Assembly (NCBI GenBank): GCA_000222875.2
Contig: AFRD01000008.1
Span: forward strand, 1 to 64,000
Direction: 5' to 3'
Origin: Periglandula ipomoeae IasaF13
Lineage: Eukaryota > Ascomycota > Sordariomycetes > Hypocreales > Clavicipitaceae
DNA length: 64,000 nucleotides
A model generated the notes under the pieces. The model was not told the origin of the DNA, did not search any database, and worked only from the letters and a program-made list of their open reading frames with translations. Below, piece after piece: positions 1 through 11,248 of the stretch (within the stretch, counting starts at the first letter, position 1; every line of letters begins with the position of its first letter). Position numbers and translations under genes: made by a program.

Positions 1-3000
1 GCTAGCTTACTATACATTGCTCCGGCTGAATACTTTTGGCTACCAACTGTAGATCAACCATGCAGACAGGTGTGGAGGTGCAACTTGCGGCCCGCGCCGT
101 CTGCATGCTGTGATCGAGCCATGTTCTGCAACACTGGATTTTCCTGTCTCCTGCATTTGAAATCTTAACCATGTCAGATTTACCGGCTCTTTCTTCGATT
201 ACAGAGGGCTAGTTGTGACACCATCAATGGCCGAAGCTGACGACATCTCTCGTATATCAACATCGCTTCGCGCGACCGATTGTAGCTTCTCCTTTTCTTG
301 ATGGCGAAACAAGGCTGACCGTGCTGCTCATTAGCAGCCAATAGTCCCAAACACCATGGCTTGCAGCCATGACTCTCTCCAGGCACACCTGCTCAGAGTA
401 TGAGATGAGTGCGGTCCTGCGATGGAGCTCATCATCCGGTTTCCCTCTTGGCCGGCAGATAATTACACGATTTGTATCCATTGATCGTGGGTGCGACAGA
501 GTATCAACATCATGGAACACAATCTGTGCACGTAAAACCTCATCGTAAAGAATTTGACGAAAATTCCCACACGGCGAAGATCATGTCGAAACACATAATA
601 CCAACGGCCATATCCGACATCAGACGGCGTCCGGGGGAGGGGTGCGTTGTCTTGACCGCGAGAGCTGAGATCGTGTACTCGATAATAAAAGACTAGATAA
701 ATCGGCATCTTGACTCATCACTCCGGTGAGTCGCTTCGAGAGGCGCGAGTTGCGTCCACGGAGTCCGGGGCATATGGTCCGAGATCGTAGAATGTACGAA
801 ACCGTCGGCTTCCGCGAAACCGCATATCTGTGTGATTTGCCACTTTGGCAGATCTCATTAAGGCGATTTGCTGCTGTCATTCAGCCTCTTGCTCACGACT
901 AATCGCTTAGAGGGACTCTCCAGGTTTATGATTCAGTAGCCGACCCTGACTTACGTGTCCTCAGTCAGTGCTTTCCAGACTGTATCTTGCCAAACCCAAC
1001 TCTGGCCGCGTGGCTGGTAGAACCCCCGGCGTGAAATGAGGGCTCCCGTTTTACAACTGGCGCACGTCCGTATTTTCTAATCAAGTGATACTGTCAGTTT
1101 CTTCCTCCGAAAGCAAGAGTGAGGAGATGGTTGTCAAATGGGCCGCCTCCATGGCATCAAAGAAGGATTCAGTTCGACAAAACGAATATATGGCACTGCA
1201 TCACAGAAACAGCAGTTTCCACGGTCTGGCTTGCTTTTGTTACAATAATAATCAAACTCTTTTCTGCGAAATTCGCTCCATCTAGTATACCTTTGAGATT
1301 TATGAATTTCTGCTACACAAGGCCAGCAACAAGCGGGTACATCGAAACACGAGTATTGGGAAAGCCAGAAAGCTCAAACCCTGCCAAGAAATCTACAGCT
1401 GCGACCCTGCGTCTCCGGCGACCCCAATCGTGTTATGCTGCTGCTTTCGGTTTGTTGCGATGTCTGCGGGTGTCACCGACATCGAGGTCAATCCAATGCG
1501 GATGGTCGCCTGAGAGAGCACACCGGTGCCTGTCCGGTAGTTCCGAAATATGGGATCATGAGGATCACCTATCATTCCCAGCGATTGGTGGACCACTATC
1601 ACAGCAGAGCCTCTTTCAGATCTGTCTTCTTGGGGACCAGAAGGCTTCACCGATGCAGTACTAGGATTACAATTCAATCGGAACATCCGCATCAAGGGTA
1701 GTTTCTCTTTAGCCTAATCTCCAGTGCAAACAACAACATCCATATGCCATGGTATAAAGGGGAGGTACACTGAATTTTCAAAACATCTGAACGCGGCCTA
1801 AGGGCACTCTAGGTTTTGAATCGGCGCGCCAGGTCCTCTGGAGCTGGAGCATCAATGAAGCCTGACGGCCTCCAAGGAGATGGCAGGTTTGACAGTCACG
1901 GGAGGGATGAGACCATAGGCACATACCCTGAATCATTCTATGAACATCGGCCAGCCTGCAAATGACCCGGATCAACGTCGACCAATCCCTCGGGGCATGG
2001 AGAATTATACCCTGGGCTATCCCTTGCCAATCAAGCCAAGTCCAATGTACAGAGCCAGGATGCCCTGCTCTCACGCGGGAAACCAAGGAAAGTGGAGGCC
2101 CAGAGTCAAGGACATCGACTGGATGATCCCAATGACAACACTCTCGCGTCTTCTGCCACTGACAGTTGTTCCTGTGCACAGTCGTGTCAAACCTGTCTTG
2201 CAGGAACAAGTCTAGACTACGGGCGACACATGCGTATACATGCAGAAATTCGGCCACTCCCGTATTTCAAATGACCGGGCCAACCTACAGTTAAACAACC
2301 CCTGTCACCCATGAGTCGTCTTTGCCGCACTTTCTTCCTCTTTGGCAGGAAGGGGCGGTTTCGATCGAACCTCCGTCCACGAGCACACTACAATGCACAA
2401 CCCACAAAAAAAACCAAGAGCAAGGTGGCTACCCAACTTTGGTACATCGAGTTGGTCGTGATCTGGAATAATTAGTAGTGTACGGTAACGTACTCAGCAA
2501 GCCAATCACAGACCTACTCGAAGAGGTAATGGAGCGCAAAATGGCTTGTGGTTTCCCGGCTGTCGGGGGCTGAGAATGTCTAAAACCCGGAACTGGATCC
2601 TGGCCTCGCCCCCCCAATGGTTCTGAGCTCACCTCCTTTCAGACCTCCCCCCCCCCCCCTGCAAGAGTGCAAAAGGGCAGCTGTGGGTTCTGCAGATTGA
2701 GTGGAAAACCCGGCTTATTCAACCATGAAATGCGTCTTTGACGTACTACCGGGCACACCCACGGGTTGGTGCAAAGGCGGCAATGCTGGGCTTGGAGGGC
2801 TGAGCCTGCCTTTGCATTGAGGCAGGCCTGCCCAACTGCCCAACTCGAACGATCGACGCTACAAGCGATCGTGCACAGGGCCAGTCAGGCAAGATGCCAC
2901 AAGGGCAGACGGCCGGGGGAGGATGTTCATGGTGTGGCACCATCTTCAATTCCCCGGCCACGTATATAGGCTCAGACAACTGTGCTCTTTCTTGATGCTA

Positions 3001-3390
3001 CACGTGGACGCCGCACTTCAACATCCTTCATCGTTTGCCAGCGTGGTCAATTCAGGAGTTGCAAGGTGCTCTAGTCAGATTCAACAAGCGCGCAGTTGAC
3101 GTTCAGACCTCTTACCCCCTGAGTTCTGTACCGTGAGCGGACGAATCTGAGGCTGTCGATTCATAAAGAAGCCCATCAGATCGTAGGGGCTCTGTTCCGA
3201 GCTACAACCCACATGCTGTGGACGCCCGCCCGGCTCTTGGCGACGATAGACTCGGACGCCTGACACTAACACGAGACACCTCTGTTATTATTTATTTCTA
3301 CTTCATTCTTTTACTTTGGACATCTCCTCTTACTAGAGAGGGTCGAGAACTGCAAGCGCTAACCCTTTCCCCCCCAGAGCCCCGTTCATC
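1..3390. other. Gene-poor stretch, no supportable gene
   Basis: I found no convincing gene here. The open frames are short, lie in overlapping frames on both strands, and show no recognisable domain. Two minus-strand frames near 1.4-1.7 kb and 1.8-2.3 kb have faintly membrane-protein-like composition, but they are interrupted and no family could be assigned. A 13-base poly-C run lies at 2647-2659. Pyrimidine-rich DNA just before 3390 looks like the promoter and leader of the WOPR gene. Confidence 0.6.
2647..2659. repeat. Poly-C homopolymer (13 nt)
   Basis: An uninterrupted run of 13 C lies in intergenic DNA. It has no apparent function and is a likely site of length variation or sequencing error. 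Confidence 0.8.
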
Positions 3391-4257
3391 ATGTATACCT
3401 TTCGGGCCAATCCGTTGGAGGAAGCGATAAGTATGTTTCAAGCAAGCCAGTGCCATAATCCTTCTCCTCGCCAACTGCAAGTACTGACAGCATTCTGTCC
3501 AGTCGACCACACCATTGTCCTCAATGCGTCAAGCAGCCCATTGATTCCTTCGTGGCATGGTTACATTTCATCTACGACGGATGCTCTAATCATCATCGAG
3601 GCCTATCTGATGGGACTCATCGACGGGATCCCCCGCCGGCCTCGCTATGCAGAGCACCACACTCTCATTAAGAGTGGCAGCGTGCTCATCTTCGAGGAAA
3701 GCTGCTCTGGTATCAAGCGATGGACGGATGGGCTTAAGTGGGGACCTAGTAGAGTTCTCGACAACTTCCTCATCTATCGCGAGCTCGACGATTCATGCAG
3801 CCCTATGCGGAAGTCCACGGCCAAGCCTAAGATTACCCGCACTGGCAGGAAACGATCGGGCTTGTCAACGGCCAACGTCGCCGGGAGCTTCGGGGACTGG
3901 TATCAGTTCAAGCAGGACGGTCTCATCAAGAAAACCATCAGCATCTTGGTTCACGGCCGAACACTCCATCTCGTTAGTTACTTCACGATGGAGGACGTCA
4001 TGCTGGGTAGGCTGTCAACTCCTTCTATGGAGCCCGGGCTGCAGCAACTTGTGCCACGAATGGAACTTGTTCGATCGGAGAGTATTCGCAAACCTATCGA
4101 TGGCGCTGATAATATCCAGCCTATTGCCGACAATTCGAGCCAGAACACGACCCCTCCAGTGTCGCGGCCGGGTTGGGACGCTCAGCAGTGGGAATTTTTG
4201 CAGCACCTCACAGGGTACCATCCTGTCAACATGTACACTCCCGCTATGTTACAATGA
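3391..4257 (+). CDS. WOPR-domain (Gti1/Pac2 family) transcriptional regulator
   Basis: Single open exon of 288 residues. A first WOPR half covers about residues 54-133, starting at WHGYIS and including the family signature KSGSVLIFEE, then RWTDG (110-114) and PSRVLDNFLIYREL. The second half lies at about 176-212 (GLIKKTISILVHGR, then LVSYFTMEDVMLGRLSTPS). Known family members (Wor1, Ryp1, Sge1, Gti1, Pac2) are sequence-specific DNA-binding regulators of morphology, secreted effectors and development. The two halves are close together and the C-terminal tail is short, so this is nearer the compact Pac2/Gti1 form than the long Q-rich Wor1/Sge1 form. The roughly 50 residues before the domain are unrecognised, so the true start could be a later ATG or an upstream exon. 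The gene stands alone, with no gene seen for kilobases on either side. Family call is firm; the exact paralogue is not. Confidence 0.88.
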   Translation: MYTFRANPLEEAISMFQASQCHNPSPRQLQVLTAFCPVDHTIVLNASSSPLIPSWHGYISSTTDALIIIEAYLMGLIDGIPRRPRYAEHHTLIKSGSVLIFEESCSGIKRWTDGLKWGPSRVLDNFLIYRELDDSCSPMRKSTAKPKITRTGRKRSGLSTANVAGSFGDWYQFKQDGLIKKTISILVHGRTLHLVSYFTMEDVMLGRLSTPSMEPGLQQLVPRMELVRSESIRKPIDGADNIQPIADNSSQNTTPPVSRPGWDAQQWEFLQHLTGYHPVNMYTPAMLQ

Positions 4258-7196
4258 AAGGCGTTTCTCAGTATGATTTCTCGGCTTCTTTTCTTTTCTA
4301 AACTATATCTTGGCGCTTTTATATTCAATACCACATTCTTATACATCCGTGATCTGGATCAATTAGAGCCGCTGATTTTCTGATATTTGAGTAATGTGAG
4401 TATATTCTCCTTCCCATGCTGTAATATCAACGATAAATCCAATAACGCCATCCATGGAAACCTTTCCCACTTCCCTGACTACATTGTTTACTACAGCGGC
4501 GGCTGTGATGTTTTTGATGTGCAATGCGTCGAGACAATGATGGTGAGGTCTCCTTCCGGGAAGTGTACATTGGTCGTTTCCAATTTCAACTCGTCGCCCG
4601 CCTCGATCTCTTGAGTCGAGATTTAGACCATATATAAGCAAAACATTCTTTCAAGTGGACATATCAAGCAAATTCAGACCTTTACAGTGACCATATCACT
4701 CGCGGCCCCGCCGGCGCCGTCTTTGACAGTAGGCATATCTCGTTCTGGGACACCTGAAGACATGTTTGGTGTTTTGTTCTGCCACTCGTGGCTCGCAACG
4801 TCTCAAGTCAGGAAAGTGTTTGAAATATTGTTTCTGGCGCCAGCGAGGAAAGGGGAAACAAAGACGGGGACGGATGGCCGCGACAAGCGCTAATGCCTCG
4901 GCGATGAAGAGACCAGGGCATATATTCTCAGACTAATCAAGTTCTAGCATGACCAGGGGAGAACTTGTTATTGAACTAAAGAATCCAAAACGTTGTAAGA
5001 GGGATGAAGAAGATGCTATGAGACTGGCATTTGTGGCGGCGACTCTTCTGCAAGTCTATGCATATTGCATTGCATGTGCATCGATTGGTGGAGTTGCAGC
5101 TACATCTGTATGATTGACCACAGCTCATCTGACAGAAATGATACTGTGCACACTGTGTTGTTGAGGGACACCAAAGATACCGCGGACATTGGAAACAGCC
5201 GATGGGCTATTGGGTGTCGAATGAAGCACGTGAATATTGTGTGCTTTTTTCTTCCCTTCCGGCAAGCAGAACGAAAACAGTTGATATTCGTGCTCTCAAC
5301 ATGTTTGAATTTCGACGGCACAAAATGGGTCTACCAATGATGTACAGTTTTTGTTCGCCTTGGTCGCCTCGTATGGCATAATATCAATTCACACTAGGCC
5401 GCCTTTATTATGATCTGCTCTGCCACTTTTTCTTCGATATTGATACCGCTATGCACTGGCGGGCGTTTACTGGGCGCGCTTTGAGTGCCTGAGCGGATAC
5501 ATTCATTGTCGACATGTGGCGCTAGGAAGAATAACTGCACGCAGGGCAGCTGCCACGGAATGTGGGGAGCCTGCAGTGTTTGCTGATTCCATCCGAGTTA
5601 GCTCTGACATGCTTTAAACGAAGTCAACCCCCAAAGGGCTGACAGGTTTTCTGCGCCTACTGGCTGTCTTCCTCCGAGGTGGGACAAGTTATCATTTTGC
5701 TTCTGATATTACCCCAAGCCCACCTTGCGCTATACTTGTTTTGCCGGATGGCATGCCGCTGCCCCTGTCGTAAGGATGAACGAAGAAGGAAAGCAGATCA
5801 TATGAACGGGAATCGTTTCGTCATTTAGCGTCACAACCATATTCTTTTACAGGTACCAGAAAAAAGGCGCCACAGCGCTGATTGGTTTCCCGCGATCACG
5901 CTCAGGGAGCTTTGCCCTAAATTGTCCTGGTTGTGGTCGTGATCATGGTCGTGCGCCGCGGTCCCAGTTTTGAGATGTGGAACAAGCAGAGGCGTGCCAG
6001 ATTCGACTTGAAGGCCATTTTGCCGGAAATGACACCGGCTACGCGCCACAGCATCCCTGGCATGCGGCTAATAGCGTCGGCATGCGGCTTCTGGACTGAG
6101 GCAGTCTGTTCTCAGCATCCCTCTCTGGCGTGGACAGCCTTTCAGGCCTTCCAGAAACCAAATCAAAACATGAATCGAGTAATGCACAAGCACATCCCCT
6201 CGACCCTACGTTGGTGTGCCAATATTATCTGATCGGCGCATTTCGATTCGCCTATTCCTCCTTGGTCGCAACGCAACGCAGCTTCTGTCTGGCTTCCGCG
6301 CCGCGAATTGACTCGATGTTCGAGTTCGGTATGGACCCGGTCCTGATGCGTAATACTTGGGCTGTCATTCGGCTCTTCTCTGTTGGCTTTGGCGTGGCCC
6401 ATCGTTGTTGGCGGAGACTCCTACCCCTGCCGCTGTCATCGCAATAGAGGTTCGATGCAGGGGTGGGTCGAATTCCACGGCTTTTGAAACGCACTCGATC
6501 TATTGTGGCTGTTCTCTGCAACGGTCTGGCTCCGCTTGCAGTTCAGCCGACCATGGTCACCATTGGAACCTATTTTTTTTTGTTCTTTTCGTCTAGGGCG
6601 GAGTTCTACTAGTGTGATACGGGTCGGGGGTACAGTGTTGCAACCCCTACCGTGCGCCCCCTCCCTGGGCTGGTCCATGGAGATGCACTGACATGCGGGC
6701 ATTTATTGGCACTGTTAGGTCTACCAACTCTTCGTGGTTGTGCATAATATGTCGGGCTGGAAAGCCACGAACAGGGGTCCCCCAAAAAATCCATTGGATG
6801 AGACTATCACAGCGAAGATGAAGGTCGGCGCCGCTGGTCATGCCATATTTGACCACGAGAAACTCCATTCTTGATTGGCATCTTCGACGTCAGTGCTGAC
6901 AAGCCTCTTTACGCGCCGAGACTTTTGATCGTCTGCGTTAGGGAGTATCCCGAGCGCTGTATCATGATGTGCCCTGGCTGTTACCTCTGACGGGTTCTTA
7001 TCCGCAAGGGAACGACACAAAAGATTGTAAATGAGGTACGAGGCGGTGAATAGGGCCGACTTGCCGCTGAATTATCGGATCGGAAAGGGTCGCCCCGTTT
7101 TATCTTGTTCCGTGATGCACCTTCTTTGCCTTCGACGGTGACACAGCGTAGGGCTACCTGGCCGTCATGGGTGGGGGAACCACAGCTTGACAGCTC
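4258..7196. other. Intergenic, no supportable gene
   Basis: About 2.9 kb without a recognisable gene. Open frames are short and overlap on both strands. The first part, to about 4.4 kb, is probably the 3' untranslated region of the WOPR gene. Nothing else was recognised. Confidence 0.6.
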
Positions 7197-7231
7197 CATC
7201 TCTTTAGGGACGATAAGAATACACTTCCGTA
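7197..7231 (+). repeat. Left terminal inverted repeat of the MITE
   Basis: 35-bp arm, inverse of 7423-7457 with a single mismatch (A versus C). Confidence 0.85.
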
Positions 7232-7422
7232 GGTACCTACACAGGCGTGTCTCTCCAATAAGTAGCGTAGTGCGCTGAGTACTTACTTTAGCGGCTAATT
7301 CATAAGGGATTATAAATATCTACGTACCTCAGGTAAAGAGTGACCGTCTAACCCCTGCGATTACCACTTGAATCTACGTGGCGATAGCTAGCTACCTCTT
7401 GCAAGGGCGCTGTGGAGCGTGG

Positions 7423-7457
7423 TACGGAAGTGTAGTCTTATCGTCCCTAAAGAGATG
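7423..7457 (-). repeat. Right terminal inverted repeat of the MITE
   Basis: 35-bp arm, inverse of 7197-7231 with a single mismatch. Confidence 0.85.
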
Positions 7458-8383
7458 TGTTAGCCCGCCCACAGGCTGGAAATGGACTGTGGCGGGCGTT
7501 CATCAAAATCGGTCGTAGAATCTGTGCTGGGTATTATTACATGTAGTCCAGTGCGACGATGGCCTTGGCCGCGTCCAGCAGAATGTACCGTCTATGTCAT
7601 TTCAAACAAGAGTGCGCGCCAAAACTGGGAGAAAGGATGCGGCTGTTATTGGCTCCGACACTTTTATGAAACGCTATATTGCCTACCATCCTGAGGTCGT
7701 TAACTTGTCGTTAATGGACACTATGATATATCATCGAACGCCATGTCGCAGCGGATCGCTTGTATTGAAGCATAAATTGTAACACAGATGCGAAGGACGG
7801 GGTGGGCGCCGTGGCATTTCAACGACTCCATGTCACTCGTCGCTCGTTATTCGTCGCTGGCCACGAGTTAAGGGTCTTCAGACATTCCGACAGGCGTTCT
7901 ATTAATTACCCCGTTTAATTGTTGGCAGGAAGTGCCGCGCACGAGACAAGCAGCGGAGCGGTTAATGAGCGCCCCAAGTGCCATGTCAATCGAAGAGTCA
8001 CACAATCTAAAGCCCAAGGATAGAACAACTAATACGTCGTCAGTAGCAAGGGGTCGAATTGATTTCGGAGCAATTTGGAACCATTGTCAGTTCTGCCGGT
8101 TCTGTTTCTCGCCGATAACGGCTCGCTGGGGAGCTATAGTGCGGACTTGCATTTGTGCGCAGCAAGCCCCGCTCAAGTCGAGCTGTAATACTGGCGGATA
8201 AGTCTTTTCCCGCCAGAGGGCCGCCCAGTGCTACTTTAAAACTGCAAGATGGCAGCGCAGTGAATCACAGGCGTCGTGTGTCTGCATCGCAGCAAGTTGC
8301 TTCAAAATAAAGTTGATATATAGTCAATACTCAATTCCCCTACCACAGAGTCAGTTCCAACGTCTAGTCACCCAGTGCTCAGC
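7458..8383. other. Intergenic, upstream of dehydrogenase
   Basis: No recognisable gene. The open frames are short and without domains. The last part probably holds the promoter and leader of the dehydrogenase gene; an AT-rich patch with ATATATAG lies about 60 bp before its ATG. Confidence 0.5.
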
Positions 8384-9661
8384 ATGTCTGCAACTACCTT
8401 CGCCGCATCGCCGACTTACAAGATTGCTGTGATACCTGCTGATGGAATTGGGCCTGATGTGGTTGATGCAGGCATCGAAGTCCTGTAATCTGTGCAGAAA
8501 GCACAAGGGTCTTTCCACCTAAGCTTCACCCACTATGGTTGGAGCTCCCAACTATACAAAGACACTGGTGCCTACATTCCCGCGGAGGGCTTGGACGAGT
8601 TGAAAGCACATGATGCCATCTTGTTTGGTGCCGTCGGGTCTCCTGGTAAGCAAATATTATACCTTTTTCTCCTGATGATACTCTTTCAGAGAGCCTTACA
8701 GTGAAATCTGGACGGACTGACTATGTATGGACCGGAACCAGATGTGCCTGATCACATCTCACTTTGGGGCTTACGCCTTGCTATCTGCCAGCCTCTTCAG
8801 CAATATGCAAACGTTCGTCCGACCCGCATCCTGCCTGGTATCAAATCCCCGCTTCGTGATTGCAAGCGCGGGGACTTGGACTGGGTCATTATTCGTGAGA
8901 ATAGTGAGGGCGAATATGCCGGCCAGGGTGGTCGTTCACATGTAGGCTGCGCATGGGAGACGGCCACTGAGGTCGCCATATTCACTCGCCATGTCATTGA
9001 GCGGTTGATGCGTTTCGCATTCCAGACGGCTCAGTCAAGACCAAGAAAGCTTTTGACCGTGGTGACTAAGAGCAATGCTCAAAGGAACGGGCTGGTGCTT
9101 TGGGATGCAGTAGCAGAGGACCTTGGAAAGGAGTACCCCGACGTAACCCTTGATAAGATGCTTGTTAATGCCATGACTGTCAGAATGGTGCAGAACCCGA
9201 AGTCTCTGGATACAATTGTTGCCACCAATTTGGTCAGTTCTCGAGACATTGTTCTACCAAACGTGACCTAGCATAGAAGCTGACTCCACATTCGGCAGCT
9301 TTAGCACGCTGATATTCTGTCTGACTTGACTGCTGCACTAGCGGGCTCTATTGGGATCGCACCGACGAGCAATCTTGATCCCACCAGGCAGCATCCCTCC
9401 ATGTTTGAACCAATCCATGGTTCTGCATTTGATATCGTCGGCAAGGGCATCGCAAATCCTGTAGCCACGTTTTGGACGGCGGCGGAGATGCTAGCCTGGC
9501 TTGGCGAACAAGCGGCATCAGAGCTGCTGATGAAAGCGGTCGAAAAGGTTTGCGATCAAGGCATCGTGACGCCGGATCTGAATGGATCAGCAACTACAAA
9601 AGACGTGACGGAAGCTGTAGTCAGGGAGATTGAACGCTCGACGCATGTACACCATGAATGA
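8384..9661 (+). pseudogene. Tartrate/D-malate dehydrogenase-type enzyme (isopropylmalate dehydrogenase family), in-frame stop
   Basis: Three exons read as 8384-8645, 8742-9232 and 9305-9661, with GT-AG introns of 96 and 72 bp. Joined, they give about 369 codons, the usual length for this family. Family landmarks: YKIAVIPADGIGPDV at the start, LFGAVGSPDVPDHISLWG across intron 1, IIRENSEGEYAGQGG, TKSNAQRNGL, then ADILSDLTAALAGSIGIAPTSN and MFEPIHGSAFDIVGKGIANP across and after intron 2. The VPDHISLWGLRL segment is typical of tartrate dehydrogenase/decarboxylase and D-malate dehydrogenase rather than leucine-pathway LeuB. These enzymes oxidatively decarboxylate or oxidise 2-hydroxyacids with NAD and a divalent metal. 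Codon 35 is TAA (8486-8488), directly after the N-terminal motif, and no plausible intron removes it. Everything downstream is intact. It may be a recent pseudogene or carry a base error. Confidence 0.85.
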
Positions 9662-10042
9662 GGAAGCTCCATTGCCCATGAGCATGGCCGGTTCCCCCAC
9701 GCAAATGATGGGTATTTATGTCGATATTGATATCATGTATCAGGTCTAAATGTCACTGTGATGGCGATATACAGGAACGTGAGGAGGTAGCCATGGTCAA
9801 TCGTTTATGCAATGAACCTATCTATCGTGGGCGGGTGTATAAGTCGAAAAAAGAAACTTTTCAAAGTATCAGGTCAACGTACGGGCCAAGATCAATGTGA
9901 CTTTGTTGTAATATAGCAGTCTGTCTGAAACCACCTTTGGAGATTTTCGAGTAGAGAAGGTGCATGGCATCATTAACCTTCCACACGTCTCAGATGGAGA
10001 GATCCGACTTGTTCATCGTTTAGAAATAGAGATTCGGGTGCT
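9662..10042. other. Intergenic, convergent 3' ends
   Basis: Lies between the 3' end of the dehydrogenase (+) and the 3' end of the small zinc-cluster gene (-). No coding evidence was found. Confidence 0.55.
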
Positions 10043-10824
10043 TCAATGCCGCATCGGCGGCTTGTGACAATTGCCAGGGCTCAGAACGGCAAAGCGCTTC
10101 CCGCGGTCTGCTGGTCCGCCTATTGGATGGAGGGTTGCGGTTGAGACGCTCTCTTCTCCATCTTGTGCCGCGGCGACGTCGCCAGACGGTCTTCTTTCTG
10201 ACTTTTTCGATCTATACCACAAATGGATCTCATGCATGGAATTGAGGGGAAATTGTTCCCATTCTCGAAGCAGGCCATCCTTGTTTTTGGGGCCTTCTGT
10301 CAATCGCGACCCTGGCATTTGTGTCATGAACTCCCTGCCAGAGTGATCCACTTTGCACTCATCGAGCACTTTGATCAGAGCTGATTCTGTCTCCTTCAGA
10401 CGCGCTTCTAGTGTACCTAAAAACCCGCTTGGCAGACCTCTATCGGAATGTCAGTCTGTGAACTTTAGTCTGGCCACCGGATGCTCACAAGGAGAGACCT
10501 TTGATGTGGTGCTTCATAGTGGCATGAGACATTGTCACGCTTGCAACGTTGGCAATGCGGACTGAACCTCGCCAGCGAACGTCAGCCACTTCTACCCATA
10601 TTAGCTGTCTCTCTTCTTGGAAGAGGGGGAACCGTTTGCTTACAGTTCACGGTTGCACTTTGAAACAAGTCATTAGTCACCAGCAGACTGTACAATCATC
10701 ATGCACTGGCTTTGGGCCTTGGCATTGGCGTCGGTGTGGGCATCGGTATGCAGGACTGCTCTGCGTGGTCTCTTACCTTTCGCTTCTTCTGTCGACATGA
10801 ATCACACGAGACTGGATGTTGCAT
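10043..10824 (-). CDS. Small Zn2Cys6 regulator (zinc cluster plus coiled coil only)
   Basis: Minus-strand gene pieced together from four exons: 10824-10777, a 14-nt microexon 10657-10644, 10561-10499 and 10439-10043. Introns 1 and 2 have good GT-AG ends (gtaaga and gtaagc donors). Intron 3 uses a weaker gtctct donor. Joined in frame they give 173 residues. The cluster is canonical, C-x2-C-x6-C-x6-C-x2-C-x6-C: CDSCRQKKRK from exon 1, CNREL from the microexon, HCQRCKRDNVSC from exon 3. A coiled-coil-like LEARLKETESALIKVL follows, then EWEQFPLNSMHEI. No fungal regulatory domain follows, and the minus strand beyond 10043 has no long frame. Zinc clusters bind DNA with CGG-type half sites. The gene diverges from the regulator at 11249. 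The cluster is very well supported; the 3' end less so. Confidence 0.72.
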
Positions 10825-11248
10825 GGTGCCTGTAGCTGTATTCCGCAGTACAAGGCACAAGGCACAAGGCAGGTTGTGCCGGACGCTATTAGCGATCCCA
10901 ATGTTTGGTTTTCTGGTGGGAGAGAGAGAGAGCCTCGGGCTGCGGCTGTTAATAGCATCATCAAGTCCTGGGTGGAGTGGTGTTGGAAGTTGGAAATTGA
11001 ATGCCAATGGTGTGCTAGGTGGAGTGGAGAAGAAAATTGGGCTAAATCAGGCAGGAGCAGGGGTGTGCTTGCTTATGTTATCAAAGCTACACCCTGGGCA
11101 AAACTGCTGGACGTGCATATCTCATTTGCGAGGTGAGGTAAGTTGTCGAAACATTACTGTATTAGTTTGTCAACACAGATACCAGCCCGGCGAAAACTCC
11201 GTGCCCGCAAACGCAAACGCAAATTTTGTGCGGGCGAGTTCATCGACG
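10825..11248. promoter_or_regulatory. Shared divergent promoter of the two regulator genes
   Basis: About 424 bp between the divergent start codons of the small zinc-cluster gene (-, ATG at 10824) and the larger regulator (+, ATG at 11249). A plus-strand open frame runs through it, but its upstream part has no protein character and is antisense to the zinc-cluster exon. Individual binding sites were not identified. Confidence 0.45.

Larger units (their letters stand above)
7197..7457. mobile_element. MITE-like element with 35-bp terminal inverted repeats
   Basis: The left end (7197-7231) starts CATCTCTTTAGGGACG and the right end (7423-7457) is its inverse, ending CGTCCCTAAAGAGATG. The two 35-bp arms match at 34 of 35 positions. 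The 191-bp interior is non-coding and has no transposase. A short element with near-perfect inverted ends and no coding capacity fits a miniature inverted-repeat transposable element, mobilised in trans by a DNA transposase. No clear target-site duplication is visible next to the arms, so the exact ends and superfamily are undetermined. The high arm identity suggests a fairly recent insertion. It lies about 0.9 kb upstream of the dehydrogenase gene. No second copy was noticed in the window. Confidence 0.82.

Noticed and set aside
1393..2257. Minus-strand frames with faint membrane-transporter-like composition
   Set aside because: They are interrupted in every frame, and no conserved motif could be matched with confidence.
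10712..11248. Upstream part of a long plus-strand open frame leading into the regulator
   Set aside because: It has no protein-like character, overlaps the zinc-cluster exon on the other strand, and the natural start is the ATG at 11249.
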